This document shows, piece after piece, positions 17,837 through 26,091 of a DNA stretch of 64,000 nucleotides. Origin of the DNA: Shuttleworthella satelles DSM 14600 (GTDB taxonomy: Bacteria > Bacillota > Clostridia > Lachnospirales > Lachnospiraceae). The position numbers and the translations under genes were made by a program. The notes under the pieces were generated by a model. It searched no databases, was not told the origin of the DNA, and saw only the letters and a program-made list of their open reading frames with translations. Within the stretch, counting starts at the first letter, position 1. Each line of letters opens with the position of its first letter. Where the stretch lies: assembly GCF_000160115.1 (NCBI RefSeq), contig NZ_GG665866.1, positions 980,825 to 1,044,824 of the forward strand. Reading direction: 5' to 3'.

Positions 17837-18067
17837 ATGAGAGAATTAGTCGAAGTGATTGCCAAGTCACTGGTAGATGATCCGGATCAGGTTGAAGTGT
17901 CGGAGCGCAAGGCCGGAAGGACTACGATTGTAGAACTCAAGGTCGCTTCCTCTGACATGGGCAAGGTTATTGGCAAGCAGGGCAAGATCGCAAAGGCGAT
18001 TCGGTCTCTTGTCAAGGCCGCGGCGACCCGTGAGAATTGCAGGGTTGTTGTGGATATCGTCGAGTGA
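17837..18067 (+). CDS. khpA: KH-domain RNA-binding protein KhpA (YlqC)
   Basis: This small single-KH protein, conserved between rpsP and rimM, binds RNA with KhpB and affects cell division and elongation in streptococci. The KH core with the GKxG motif is MGKVIGKQGKIAKAIRSLVK. I use the ATG at 17837 (GAGGTGAT upstream), giving 76 residues, the normal size; the longer frame starting at 17807 has ten atypical residues. Confidence 0.92.
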   Translation: MRELVEVIAKSLVDDPDQVEVSERKAGRTTIVELKVASSDMGKVIGKQGKIAKAIRSLVKAAATRENCRVVVDIVE

Positions 18068-18089
18068 TTCGGATGACGCAGTGAAAAGA

Positions 18090-18124
18090 GCGGGCAGGTT
18101 CCCCAGGAGCCTGTCTGCTTTTTC
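18090..18124 (+). terminator. Candidate intrinsic terminator between khpA and rimM
   Basis: A 9 bp stem with two G-T pairs (GCGGGCAGG / CCTGTCTGC) is followed by TTTTTC. It would limit read-through from rpsP-khpA into rimM-trmD. Confidence 0.6.
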
Positions 18125-18192
18125 TCATATATCGGGCCGGCGAGGAGTATTTTTGTCATCAATTACCGCGTATCAAAGGAGAAGGAGTCGGG

Positions 18193-18711
18193 ATGCAGGA
18201 TTATTTTCAAGTGGGTGTGATCACATCGACACATGGTCTCAAGGGAGAGGTGAAGGTCTATCCGACCACAGAGGAGAGCCGCCGTTTTGATGATCTCTGT
18301 GGACAGAAGGTATATGCCGGGCGGGATGGAAGCCTGGAAGAACTGACGATTGTCTCTGTGCGCTATTTCAAGAAGCAGGTCATCCTTCGCTTTGCGGAGA
18401 AGAATAATATTGATGAGGTCAGTTCCTTAAGACAGGCCAGGCTTCTGATTTCACGAGAGCAGGCCCTCCCCCTGGAGGAGGGGGAATATTACGTGGCAGA
18501 CCTGCTGGGACTGAAGGTTGTTGCGGACGACGGAAGAGAACTGGGGATACTGACAGATGTTCTGACGACCGGAGCCAATGACGTCTATGTCATTGGACGC
18601 CAGGGGCAGTCAGATCTTATGATTCCCGCCATCCGACAGTGCGTCCTCAAGACGGATCTTGAGGCAGGTGAGATTCTGGTTCATCTTCTCCCCGGACTCG
18701 AAGATCTTTAA
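18193..18711 (+). CDS. rimM: Ribosome maturation factor RimM
   Basis: RimM assists 30S head assembly and binds S19. The N-terminal domain begins VGVITSTHGLKGEVKVYP, and the PRC-barrel is at ADLLGLKVVADDGRELGIL. The length is 172 residues. AAAGGAGAAGGAG precedes the ATG. trmD follows 14 bp downstream, the conserved order. Confidence 0.95.
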   Translation: MQDYFQVGVITSTHGLKGEVKVYPTTEESRRFDDLCGQKVYAGRDGSLEELTIVSVRYFKKQVILRFAEKNNIDEVSSLRQARLLISREQALPLEEGEYYVADLLGLKVVADDGRELGILTDVLTTGANDVYVIGRQGQSDLMIPAIRQCVLKTDLEAGEILVHLLPGLEDL

Positions 18712-18725
18712 CATGGAGAAAACAG

Positions 18726-20021
18726 ATGCAATTTCACGTCATGACTCTTTTCCCTGAAATGATTGCGCAGGGATTGGCAAACAGCATAACGGGACGTGCT
18801 CTCAGGGAGAAATTGATTTCATTAAACTGCGTCAACATTCGCGATTACAGCGATAACAGGCATGGCAAGGTGGATGACTATTCCTATGGCGGCGGAGCCG
18901 GTATGCTGATTCAGGCGGAGCCGGTCTATCAGTGTTATCAGAACCTGCTCTCTCAGATTCCGGACGGCCATAAGAAACGGGTGATCTATGTGACACCGCA
19001 GGGAAGGCCGTTTTGCCAGGAGATAGCGGAAGAACTGGTTAAAAATGATGACCTCATTTTCCTCTGCGGACATTATGAAGGCGTTGACGAGCGGGTCCTG
19101 GAGGAAATTGTCACAGACTATGTCTCGATCGGCGACTATGTTCTGACGGGAGGGGAACTGCCGGCCATGGTCATGATCGATACCATAGCCCGTCTGGTTG
19201 ACGGAGTTTTGGGAAATGACGCCTCCGCCGAGATCGAGTCCTTCCATGGAAAGCTGTTGGAGTACCCCCAGTTCACCAGGCCTGAGGTCTGGCATGACAA
19301 GGCGGTTCCATCGGTTCTTTTGTCCGGAGACGCCGCCAGAATTAGGAGCTGGCGGATCAAGGAGTCGATTCAGAGGACGAGAGAAAGAAGAGAAGACCTC
19401 TATCGGGATTACTGCAGATTGGTCCAGTTAGAGGAGATCCTCCTGCGGCACAAGAGAGAATACGCGGATCTTTTAAATCTGCTGGAGCTGGGATATGGGG
19501 AGATTGTCTGCTGGGACAGAAATGTGATTCTCATGCGCGACCGGAGGGACCAGGCCTCTTATTTTGCGCATCCGACCGGAGATACATTTATCAGGGATAT
19601 TGCTACAGAGGACCCTGTCAAAGAAGCCGAAAGTCCTGTTTCTTTTTTGAAAAAACAGGGATTGATCCGCGAACAGGACAGACCGGGGATTCGCCGCTTT
19701 ATTATGCATGATACGGATGATATTAATGAGGCGAAGCAGCTGGCAAAGCTGCTTGGCTTGACGGAGGTCAGACGGACCAGGCTTTTAGTCTACACGCCCA
19801 GGGAGAGGCCGGCGAATGCCAGAATCCGCGCCCTGAGAGAAAAACTGAAGGACAAGGTGTCCCCTGAAATGATCGCCTTTATTGAAGAGGGGATCACATC
19901 AGGTCTTATGGAGGGGCTGAGGCCGGTATATTACCTGGACGAGGAAGATCCATTCCCGGTAGGAGATCTGGAGTCATTCGGAATCTACGCGGCAAAAGGA
20001 CCGGTGCTGCTTCTGCAGTGA
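18726..20021 (+). CDS. trmD: tRNA (guanine37-N1)-methyltransferase TrmD with C-terminal extension
   Basis: TrmD methylates G37 of tRNAs reading CNN codons with SAM, preventing frameshifts. The canonical enzyme occupies residues 1 to about 243: FPEMIAQGLANSITGRA, YGGGAGMLIQAEP, CGHYEGVDER and the trefoil-knot SIGDYVLTGGELPAMVMID, followed by the PQFTRPEVW motif. About 187 further residues follow in the same frame, where TrmD normally ends (240-250 total). The added part starts LLELGYGEIVCWDRNVILMR and ends GIYAAKGPVLLLQ. It faintly recalls the N-lobe of divergent GNAT proteins, but I do not assign it. The reading frame is clean, with the same codon style. Confidence 0.93.
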   Translation: MQFHVMTLFPEMIAQGLANSITGRALREKLISLNCVNIRDYSDNRHGKVDDYSYGGGAGMLIQAEPVYQCYQNLLSQIPDGHKKRVIYVTPQGRPFCQEIAEELVKNDDLIFLCGHYEGVDERVLEEIVTDYVSIGDYVLTGGELPAMVMIDTIARLVDGVLGNDASAEIESFHGKLLEYPQFTRPEVWHDKAVPSVLLSGDAARIRSWRIKESIQRTRERREDLYRDYCRLVQLEEILLRHKREYADLLNLLELGYGEIVCWDRNVILMRDRRDQASYFAHPTGDTFIRDIATEDPVKEAESPVSFLKKQGLIREQDRPGIRRFIMHDTDDINEAKQLAKLLGLTEVRRTRLLVYTPRERPANARIRALREKLKDKVSPEMIAFIEEGITSGLMEGLRPVYYLDEEDPFPVGDLESFGIYAAKGPVLLLQ

Positions 20022-20081
20022 TTTTTAGTTTATTGTATTTGCTGTCGAATTTGATGATTTGGTGTTTTGTTGGATGAATAC

Positions 20082-20139
20082 TTGACTTTTTTATCGATCC
20101 CCGATAAGTTAGTTAATGCTAATGTTAGGTAGTGCTAAT
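20082..20139 (+). promoter_or_regulatory. Weak promoter and candidate operator upstream of the FMN-domain gene
   Basis: TTGACT (20082-20087) is 17 bp before TAAGTT, a weak -10. Overlapping it, TGCTAAT occurs twice (20117-20123 and 20133-20139), and 20109-20127 (TTAGTTAATGCTAATGTTA) agrees with the DtxR/IdeR box consensus at 12 of 19 positions by eye. An iron-responsive operator is a guess that suits the downstream genes. Confidence 0.35.
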
Positions 20140-20184
20140 ACCCTCTTATCTTCAGACGGGGAGCATTTCTTAGAAAGGGAACGT

Positions 20185-23100
20185 ATGAAAGTCAGGCACA
20201 TTTTCAGTTCAATTCTGACCCTTGCCCTGATCATTGCGATCAGTGCAGGGATCATTTTTGTGATCAGCCAGGGAGGGGACAAGAGCTCTTCGAAGGAATC
20301 GAAGAATCAGCAGGAATCCCTCGCCGACTCCGGGAAGATGTCGGGCGCAATGGCCGAGGCACAGAAAGAGGGTTACAAGGATGGCCGCTATGAAGGAAGC
20401 GCCCAGGGCTATGGAGGTCAGGTGACGGTCGCGGTAACCATCAAAGACGGCAAGATCGCCGAGATCGAGATCCTGTCTCAGAATGAGTCGCCGGAATACT
20501 TCGCCAGGGCAAAGAAGGTCTTAGAGCAGATCAAGGCGACCAACAGTCCGGACGTAGATGCTGTCTCCGGAGCCACCATTTCTTCTGACGCTCTGAAGCT
20601 GGCGGTTTTCAGGGCCTTGCAGCAGGCGCTTCCGGATGGCAGGTCTGTGGCTCAGGAGTCAAATCTGGAAGGGAAAATCGAGGAGCATCAGCGTCAGGCC
20701 AAGGAGCAGTCGCAGGAGAAGCAGAAGGCCCGGAAAGCCCGCCTGGATCGCCTGCAGAAGACCGTGTCTCCCACCGTTTTTCCCAAGGACAGTAAACTAA
20801 AGGACGGAAGCTATCAGGGGTCCGCGGATGGCTTTGACGGGAAGATCACGGTGCGTGTGACTGTCGCGAATGGGAAGATCGCAGATGTCGAAGTCCTCAG
20901 CAATTCAGATACGCCCTCTTATTTCAATCGGGCTCTGGCTGTCATTGGCCGGATGAAGGGAAGAGAGACCGGATCTGTCGATACGGTCTCCGGGGCAACC
21001 TACAGCAGTCGCGGAATCATCGACGCGGTCAACAACGCCCTGTCCAAGGCGATTGTGAAGAACCCCGAAAAGTCAGAAAGTGGGCAGATCCCGACGCCTG
21101 AAGTCAAGCCGGAGAATCCATCCAGGCCTGATCCCAGTCAGCCGGACGGTCCCTCTAAACCGGATCCATCCAAGCCGGATCCGGGCAAGGATTCTAAAGA
21201 GAAATGGACCCTCAAAGACGGCGACTACCAGGGGTCTGCTGACGGATTCAAGAGTGAGATTACTGTTCAAGTCAGTGTAAAGGACGGAAAGGTAGCGGAT
21301 ATCAAGGTGGTCGAACAGTCAGATTCCCGCCGCTTCTTCCAGCGCTCACTTGCCGTGCTTGAGAGCATGAAGGGGAAGAAGTCCGGTTCGATCGACACGG
21401 TTTCCGGGGCGACATACAGCAGCCGCGGGATCATCAACGCGGTCAACGACGCTCTGTCAAAGGCGGTCGAGTTGAATCAATCGGGCACAGGAGAGGAAGT
21501 CTCCTTCTTTCAGCCGATGGGCGGGACAACAAAGCCCTTGCCCAAGCAGGGGAAGATCCTTGAGGATAAGACCAGAAAGAACATTGCAGCTCTTTTGCGC
21601 AAGGGAGAGCTGAAATCAGGAAGCTATCAGGGGCTGGGAGCAGGCTTTAACACTTCCAAGGGCAGGCTGAAGACCCAGGTCTCCATCGAGGACAATGAAA
21701 TCAAAGACATTGAGGTCGGACAGGGCAAGGACTACGCGGATGACGGCGAGGAGTACCGGGCCAGAGCCGTCAAAGTGGTGCCCTTCCTCATGGATAAGAA
21801 GAAGGGCCGGCACAACATTGCCGTCATGAAGCTGCACCACGACTATCTCGATCGGATTCTCGCCGCGGATAATCCTAAGAAAATGGCCGAGAAGCTGATT
21901 GGCAAGGACTATGCCGCTAAAATCAGCGATTCGAAGAAGGCGAGCGAGGTATCAAGGGCGATCAAGGCCTTCCTTCAGGAGAAGATGGGGGAGAGAGATG
22001 TCTTTGACGCTGTTTCAGGGGCCACCATCAGCGCCGGAGGACTGGCCAGGTCTGTCGATCAGGCCCTGGAGCTGTCTGAGACAGACGCGAAGACGGGAAA
22101 TGAGATCGTCTCTATTTCTATCGTCTCCCCGTCGGATATCAATGTCTATAACAAGCAGTCTGAATTGAAGCAGAATCGGAAGAAACCGCTGGATCTGAGC
22201 GGACTTGTTGTGGAGCTGACCAAAAAGGACGGAAGTAAGGTTTCAGTTCCTTACGCCAGCTTCGGACAGTATGGACTTGAGATTCGGGCACAGGACGGCC
22301 AGGAGATCAAAGACGGAATGGACATTTCCAAGTTCGTCAAAAACGGAACGCTGATTACGGATATCACCCATAAGGAGTCCAAGCGGAGCGCGAGACTTGG
22401 AATCGTCTTTGGAGCTTACAGCAAGGACTATATCGTGTCCATGGAATACAGGATCGGTGATGGAGACTGGAAGACACTGGATCAACCGCAGATGTCTGAT
22501 GAGAAGAGCGAGAATATCTCTGAGCGGCAGACGATCAAGCTTTCCAGCCAGGAGCTTGGAAAGAAGCTTCGCTTCAGGACCCGCGCAAAGAGCGGACAGA
22601 TTTATCTCTATGAATCCAATGAGGGAATCGCGTTTAAGAAGATGACCCTGCCCTGCATGGATTCCTCTTTTGAGGACAATGAGAACGCCAATTTCGCTCT
22701 CTTTATCACCGTGGATGAAGACAAGGCAGATCAGCCCTCTCCCAATCCCGGTCAGCCCACAGGAGAAGATGAGATTCAGGCGGATTTTGCCGCAAGCTAT
22801 CTCAATCACCAGAAAGTAGAAGGGATTCCTGTGAAAACCGGAGAGGGGGTTTTAGTCCGTCAAGTCCGGGGCCTTCCGGGAGGACTTTCCTATCGAGACG
22901 GGAAAATCAGCGGAGCCATTGACATCGCGGATTCTGAGTTCGACGATTCCATGTCCAAAGAGTATTCGCTTACAATTCTTGGAAGTAAGGCCGGTCAGGA
23001 GCTGACGGTTCAAAAGAAGCTTCTTGTCTTCCAGGATAAGGATCGGGACGGCATCAGTGACAACGATGAGGGCGAGCACTATGCGAACCAGTTTACTCCG

Positions 23101-23943
23101 CTCTTTAAGGGACAGACCTACCAGGAAAAGGCGATCTATAAAGAAGCAGGGGATCCGGAGCCGACAATGGAAGAGTATCGGGCCCTCTTTAAAAATATAC
23201 CGGACGACGATTCCGTGACGATTGAAGTGCTGAAACATCCGGACATGTCAGTGGCAGGGAACCAGATTGTTAAGCTGCAATTTAAGTCAAAGTATGTCTC
23301 AGGCCTGTCTAAGGTCAGCGTCGCCCTGATTGTGGAGAAGGCCGGAAGTCAGCCGGAGGGGCCTGCTCAGGAAGCAAAGGCGGGAGATATCCAGGTGAAT
23401 TTCCCGGCGGTGAGCTTAAACCATCAGGTTTTCTCTGATACAAAGGTATCCTGCTCCTCCGGGATAAAGCTGATCTCTGCGGAGGGCCTGCCCAGCGGAT
23501 TGTCTCTTTCCAATGGAAGCATCACAGGTAAGATCGACATTCCCGATGCGGATTTTGACGGGAGCTTCTACCGGACCTATCCGGTTAAGCTCTATGGAAA
23601 AAAGGCCGGCAAGAAGATTGTCATGAGTACAAGCCTGGGCGTCTACCAGGATCGTGACCGGGACGGAATCAATGACAATGATGAGGGCGATCACTATGCA
23701 AATGAGTTCACAGCTCAATTTAAGGGCTCTCTGATTATCAACAAAAAGGTTGGCGACCCGGCTCCGACAGAAGACGACTACAAGGCCATGATTAAAAATC
23801 TGCCAGACGACGGGTCTGTTCGCATGGAGATTGTCGGGAGCCCGGATATGACCAGGGCCGGCTACACAGTGGTCAAGCTGCGCTTTCATTCCACTTATGT
23901 GACCGGGGTTTCCAGCAAGAGCATAGGGATCAGAGTAGAGTAG
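20185..23943 (+). CDS. Surface protein with four FMN-binding domains and Ca-loop repeats
   Basis: The 1252-residue protein has an N-terminal signal anchor (residues 6-28) with no lipobox. Four FMN_bind domains follow, each with a motif for covalent flavin attachment by ApbE: DAVSGAT 125-131, DTVSGAT 266-272, DTVSGAT 404-410, DAVSGAT 608-614. A Pro/Asp/Lys linker (306-340) separates domains 2 and 3. After residue 640 come Ig-like regions and two repeats, each with a calcium-loop motif (DKDRDGISDNDEG near 950, DRDRDGINDNDEG near 1155). FMN_bind proteins of this kind carry electrons outside the membrane. There is no LPXTG. The ATG behind AAAGGGA was chosen over an earlier in-frame start. The next gene is a putative haem membrane partner. 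Confidence 0.85.
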   Translation: MKVRHIFSSILTLALIIAISAGIIFVISQGGDKSSSKESKNQQESLADSGKMSGAMAEAQKEGYKDGRYEGSAQGYGGQVTVAVTIKDGKIAEIEILSQNESPEYFARAKKVLEQIKATNSPDVDAVSGATISSDALKLAVFRALQQALPDGRSVAQESNLEGKIEEHQRQAKEQSQEKQKARKARLDRLQKTVSPTVFPKDSKLKDGSYQGSADGFDGKITVRVTVANGKIADVEVLSNSDTPSYFNRALAVIGRMKGRETGSVDTVSGATYSSRGIIDAVNNALSKAIVKNPEKSESGQIPTPEVKPENPSRPDPSQPDGPSKPDPSKPDPGKDSKEKWTLKDGDYQGSADGFKSEITVQVSVKDGKVADIKVVEQSDSRRFFQRSLAVLESMKGKKSGSIDTVSGATYSSRGIINAVNDALSKAVELNQSGTGEEVSFFQPMGGTTKPLPKQGKILEDKTRKNIAALLRKGELKSGSYQGLGAGFNTSKGRLKTQVSIEDNEIKDIEVGQGKDYADDGEEYRARAVKVVPFLMDKKKGRHNIAVMKLHHDYLDRILAADNPKKMAEKLIGKDYAAKISDSKKASEVSRAIKAFLQEKMGERDVFDAVSGATISAGGLARSVDQALELSETDAKTGNEIVSISIVSPSDINVYNKQSELKQNRKKPLDLSGLVVELTKKDGSKVSVPYASFGQYGLEIRAQDGQEIKDGMDISKFVKNGTLITDITHKESKRSARLGIVFGAYSKDYIVSMEYRIGDGDWKTLDQPQMSDEKSENISERQTIKLSSQELGKKLRFRTRAKSGQIYLYESNEGIAFKKMTLPCMDSSFEDNENANFALFITVDEDKADQPSPNPGQPTGEDEIQADFAASYLNHQKVEGIPVKTGEGVLVRQVRGLPGGLSYRDGKISGAIDIADSEFDDSMSKEYSLTILGSKAGQELTVQKKLLVFQDKDRDGISDNDEGEHYANQFTPLFKGQTYQEKAIYKEAGDPEPTMEEYRALFKNIPDDDSVTIEVLKHPDMSVAGNQIVKLQFKSKYVSGLSKVSVALIVEKAGSQPEGPAQEAKAGDIQVNFPAVSLNHQVFSDTKVSCSSGIKLISAEGLPSGLSLSNGSITGKIDIPDADFDGSFYRTYPVKLYGKKAGKKIVMSTSLGVYQDRDRDGINDNDEGDHYANEFTAQFKGSLIINKKVGDPAPTEDDYKAMIKNLPDDGSVRMEIVGSPDMTRAGYTVVKLRFHSTYVTGVSSKSIGIRVE

Positions 23944-23952
23944 GAGAGATCT

Positions 23953-24654
23953 ATGAATTTGATTGCAGGCTTGCTGATCGCGCTTGTCTTTTACGGCGCG
24001 GCAGCGGATCTAATGAAAAAATACAGCAGAGGATTCTATCTCTGCTTTTACGCTCTCGTCCTTCTCATGGTCGTGATCTACAGCAGAGGATATGATCAGG
24101 TCATGCCGGCGGGGCTGAAATTTGTCACGGACCTCTTTCACAGAGGGGTCATGGCAACAGCGACCTTTATCATCGTCATGTATCTGGGCGTCATCAGAAA
24201 GCATAGCGCTCTCACAAGGCGATATATGCGGATTCGGGGAGAGATGTCCATTGTGGCTTGCCTGATGGCTCTGACCCACAACATTCTCTTTGGAATTCAC
24301 TATTTTGTCGCTTTCTTTGACAAGGACGCTTTCATGCCAGTTCAGACCAGAATCGCGGCTCTGATCAGCATGACGCTGATCGCGATGATGATTCCCCTTT
24401 TTGTGACATCCTTCGGGACGGTGCGAAGAAGAATGAAGGGAAAATCCTGGAAGAATCTCCAGAGGCTGGCCTACCCCTTCTACATCCTTCTCTACGTGCA
24501 TGTCATGGTTCTTTTTTCCATGGCGCCGGAGAAGAACCGGCTTTCGATCATCGTCTACACGGTGATTTATGTCGCCTATGTCGTTCTGCGCCTCAAGAAG
24601 GCCATCCTGATCCACATGCAGAAGAAGAGCGCGGCGCAGGCGCGTCTGGCGTAA
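23953..24654 (+). CDS. Ferric-reductase-like transmembrane protein
   Basis: The 233-residue protein has about six hydrophobic segments. Histidines at 109 and 116 (LTHNILFGIHYF) and 183 (LYVHVMVLFS) are placed like the haem b ligands of the ferric-reductase-like/YedZ (MsrQ) superfamily. It starts nine bases after the FMN-domain gene stop, with GGAGA upstream, so the two form one operon. Known systems pair such membrane cytochromes with flavinylated extracytoplasmic domains to pass electrons outward; that this pair does so is inference. No ApbE, NADH dehydrogenase or quinone gene is adjacent. The C-terminus is basic and cytoplasmic. Confidence 0.7.
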   Translation: MNLIAGLLIALVFYGAAADLMKKYSRGFYLCFYALVLLMVVIYSRGYDQVMPAGLKFVTDLFHRGVMATATFIIVMYLGVIRKHSALTRRYMRIRGEMSIVACLMALTHNILFGIHYFVAFFDKDAFMPVQTRIAALISMTLIAMMIPLFVTSFGTVRRRMKGKSWKNLQRLAYPFYILLYVHVMVLFSMAPEKNRLSIIVYTVIYVAYVVLRLKKAILIHMQKKSAAQARLA

Positions 24655-24742
24655 GAGCCCGGATCCCGGGCGAGACGCTGGCTTTCGACGCGGCGCTTTG
24701 GATGCCGTGACGGATACCCGCTTTCGTCGCCGGCGAAAAAGC

Positions 24743-24771
24743 TTGCCGGCAATCGGACCTTGTGCTATAGT
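24743..24771 (+). promoter_or_regulatory. Candidate promoter for rplS
   Basis: TTGCCG and TATAGT are spaced 17 bp, starting transcription at about 24778. A separate rplS promoter makes sense because the usual trmD-rplS linkage is broken here by the two preceding genes. Confidence 0.55.
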
Positions 24772-24777
24772 TGCACT

Positions 24778-24848
24778 GTTGTTTATTTGGAGATGGTCCT
24801 CTGTTGCGGACGGCATTAAGAACATCGAGATGAATGTGGAGGAAACCC
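24778..24848 (+). ncRNA. Candidate L19 (rplS) mRNA leader
   Basis: Between the promoter and rplS lies about 70 nt with a small hairpin GTCC-tctgttgc-GGAC, followed by AAGAACATCGAGATGA and the GGAGG site. The position and these elements recall the L19 leader described in Firmicutes, where L19 is thought to control its own synthesis. The match is from memory. Confidence 0.4.
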
Positions 24849-25202
24849 ATGAACGCACACGAGATAATCGCTAACATTGAGAAGGAACAGCTCAAGGATC
24901 AGGCCCCGGATTTTAACGTGGGTGATACGGTCCGCGTACATAACCTGATTAAGGAGGGCAACCGCGAGCGTATCCAGATTTTTGAGGGAACTGTTTTGAA
25001 GAAGCAGGGCGGAAGCAACCGTGAGACATTCACAGTCCGCAAGTTCTCCAACGGGATCGGCGTTGAGAAGACCTGGCCCCTGCACAGCCCCCGGGTTGAG
25101 AAGGTTGAGGTGGTTCGCCGGGGTAAGGTTCGCCGCGCCAAGCTCAATTATCTTCGCGACCGTGTCGGCAAGTCCGCCAAGGTCAAGGAGATCATCCGCT
25201 GA
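24849..25202 (+). CDS. rplS: 50S ribosomal protein L19
   Basis: L19 sits at the 30S-50S interface. The 117-residue product has [22 protein letters not shown] and the family C-terminal [20 protein letters not shown]. The start is ATG at 24849 behind GGAGG; an in-frame codon five residues earlier is less likely. A large terminator follows. Confidence 0.98.
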   Translation: MNAHEIIANIEKEQLKDQAPDFNVGDTVRVHNLIKEGNRERIQIFEGTVLKKQGGSNRETFTVRKFSNGIGVEKTWPLHSPRVEKVEVVRRGKVRRAKLNYLRDRVGKSAKVKEIIR

Positions 25203-25224
25203 TTCTGCGGGAATAATGAAGCAT

Positions 25225-25304
25225 GAAAAAGGGAGAGCTGACTCTTATATGCCTTGTACGCTCGACGAGGTGAGCGGGGATATGAGAGGAGGCTCTCTTT
25301 TTTC
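25225..25304 (+). terminator. Long-stem terminator after rplS
   Basis: GAAAAAGGGAGAGC pairs with GCTCTCTTTTTTC, and inside it CTCTTATAT pairs with ATATGAGAG; a further CGCTC/GAGCG stem caps the loop. The A-run and T-run on opposite sides would also allow termination of opposite-strand transcripts. Confidence 0.75.
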
Positions 25305-25365
25305 GTCTTCCTTTGACGTGCGCACACTGTCTTTGCTGTTTCTTTTGACGCGCACGCCTGCTTTC

Positions 25366-25394
25366 TTGAAGGGCCGGGAGGGATCAGATAAAAT
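25366..25394 (+). promoter_or_regulatory. Sigma-A promoter for the lepB-rbgA operon
   Basis: TTGAAG and TAAAAT are spaced 17 bp; the first gene starts 33 bp after the -10. The tightly packed plus-strand genes from here to 39.5 kb may all depend on it. Confidence 0.65.
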
Positions 25395-25426
25395 AGTAGC
25401 AAGTTTTTTCGACCAAGGAGCGCCTT

Positions 25427-26080
25427 ATGTCCAGATTTCGACCTGATCCCGGACACATGAACAAGAATATCTTTCTACAGAAGAGTGAGGAATCGACCCG
25501 GCGGACAACAAAGAATCTCTCGTTTTCACAGCGAAGAAGACCCAGATCAAAAGAGGAGATCAAAGCCCGCCTGATCTGGACTGCTCAGATCTGCTCGGTT
25601 ATTTTCCTGGCCTTTTTCCTGGTTTTTTCGTTCGGGAGGACAATAACGATTTCCAGTTCTTCCATGGAGCCGACCCTGCGGGCAGGGGATCGGGTCCTTG
25701 TCAATCGCCTGGTATATCATATTCGAAAACCCAGAGCCGGGGACCTGGTTGTCTTTCGCCCGTCCGGCAGGCAAAATGCCCAGTATATGGTAAAGAGGCT
25801 GATTGCCAGACCCGGCGATACCGTCTATATTTCCGGAGGCAGGCTCTATGTCAACAACAGTGCCTTCCGCCAGGGAACTGTCAGCTTCAGCGGTATCGGT
25901 TACGCCGGAAATCTGGCGGAGAAGACGCAGCTGGGGGATGATCAATATCTGGTGATGGGCGATAACTTCAACAACAGTGAGGATTCCCGCTACGCGAGCA
26001 TTGGTCTGCTCTCCAGGAGGGACTTTGTCGGTAAAATTTGGTTTGATGTCAGCCTGTCCCACTTCGGGCCCGCGTCATAA
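25427..26080 (+). CDS. lepB: Signal peptidase I (first copy)
   Basis: This membrane serine protease removes Sec signal peptides outside the membrane. A long basic cytoplasmic N-terminus (residues 1-48) precedes one transmembrane helix (49-69). The catalytic serine is S79 in SSSSMEPTLRAGD, and the general base lysine is K123 in MVKRLIARPGD; GDNFNNSEDSR follows. The length is 217 residues. AAGGAG precedes the ATG. A second lepB lies on the other side of rbgA. The extra-long basic N-terminus distinguishes this copy. Confidence 0.93.
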   Translation: MSRFRPDPGHMNKNIFLQKSEESTRRTTKNLSFSQRRRPRSKEEIKARLIWTAQICSVIFLAFFLVFSFGRTITISSSSMEPTLRAGDRVLVNRLVYHIRKPRAGDLVVFRPSGRQNAQYMVKRLIARPGDTVYISGGRLYVNNSAFRQGTVSFSGIGYAGNLAEKTQLGDDQYLVMGDNFNNSEDSRYASIGLLSRRDFVGKIWFDVSLSHFGPAS

Positions 26081-26091
26081 GAGGAGTTGAG

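Noticed and set aside
20105-20140. Possible CIRCE upstream of the FMN gene (TTAG... and TAGTGCTAA)
   Set aside because: Only one half matches, and the spacing is 12 rather than 9; the true CIRCE at 39576 is perfect.
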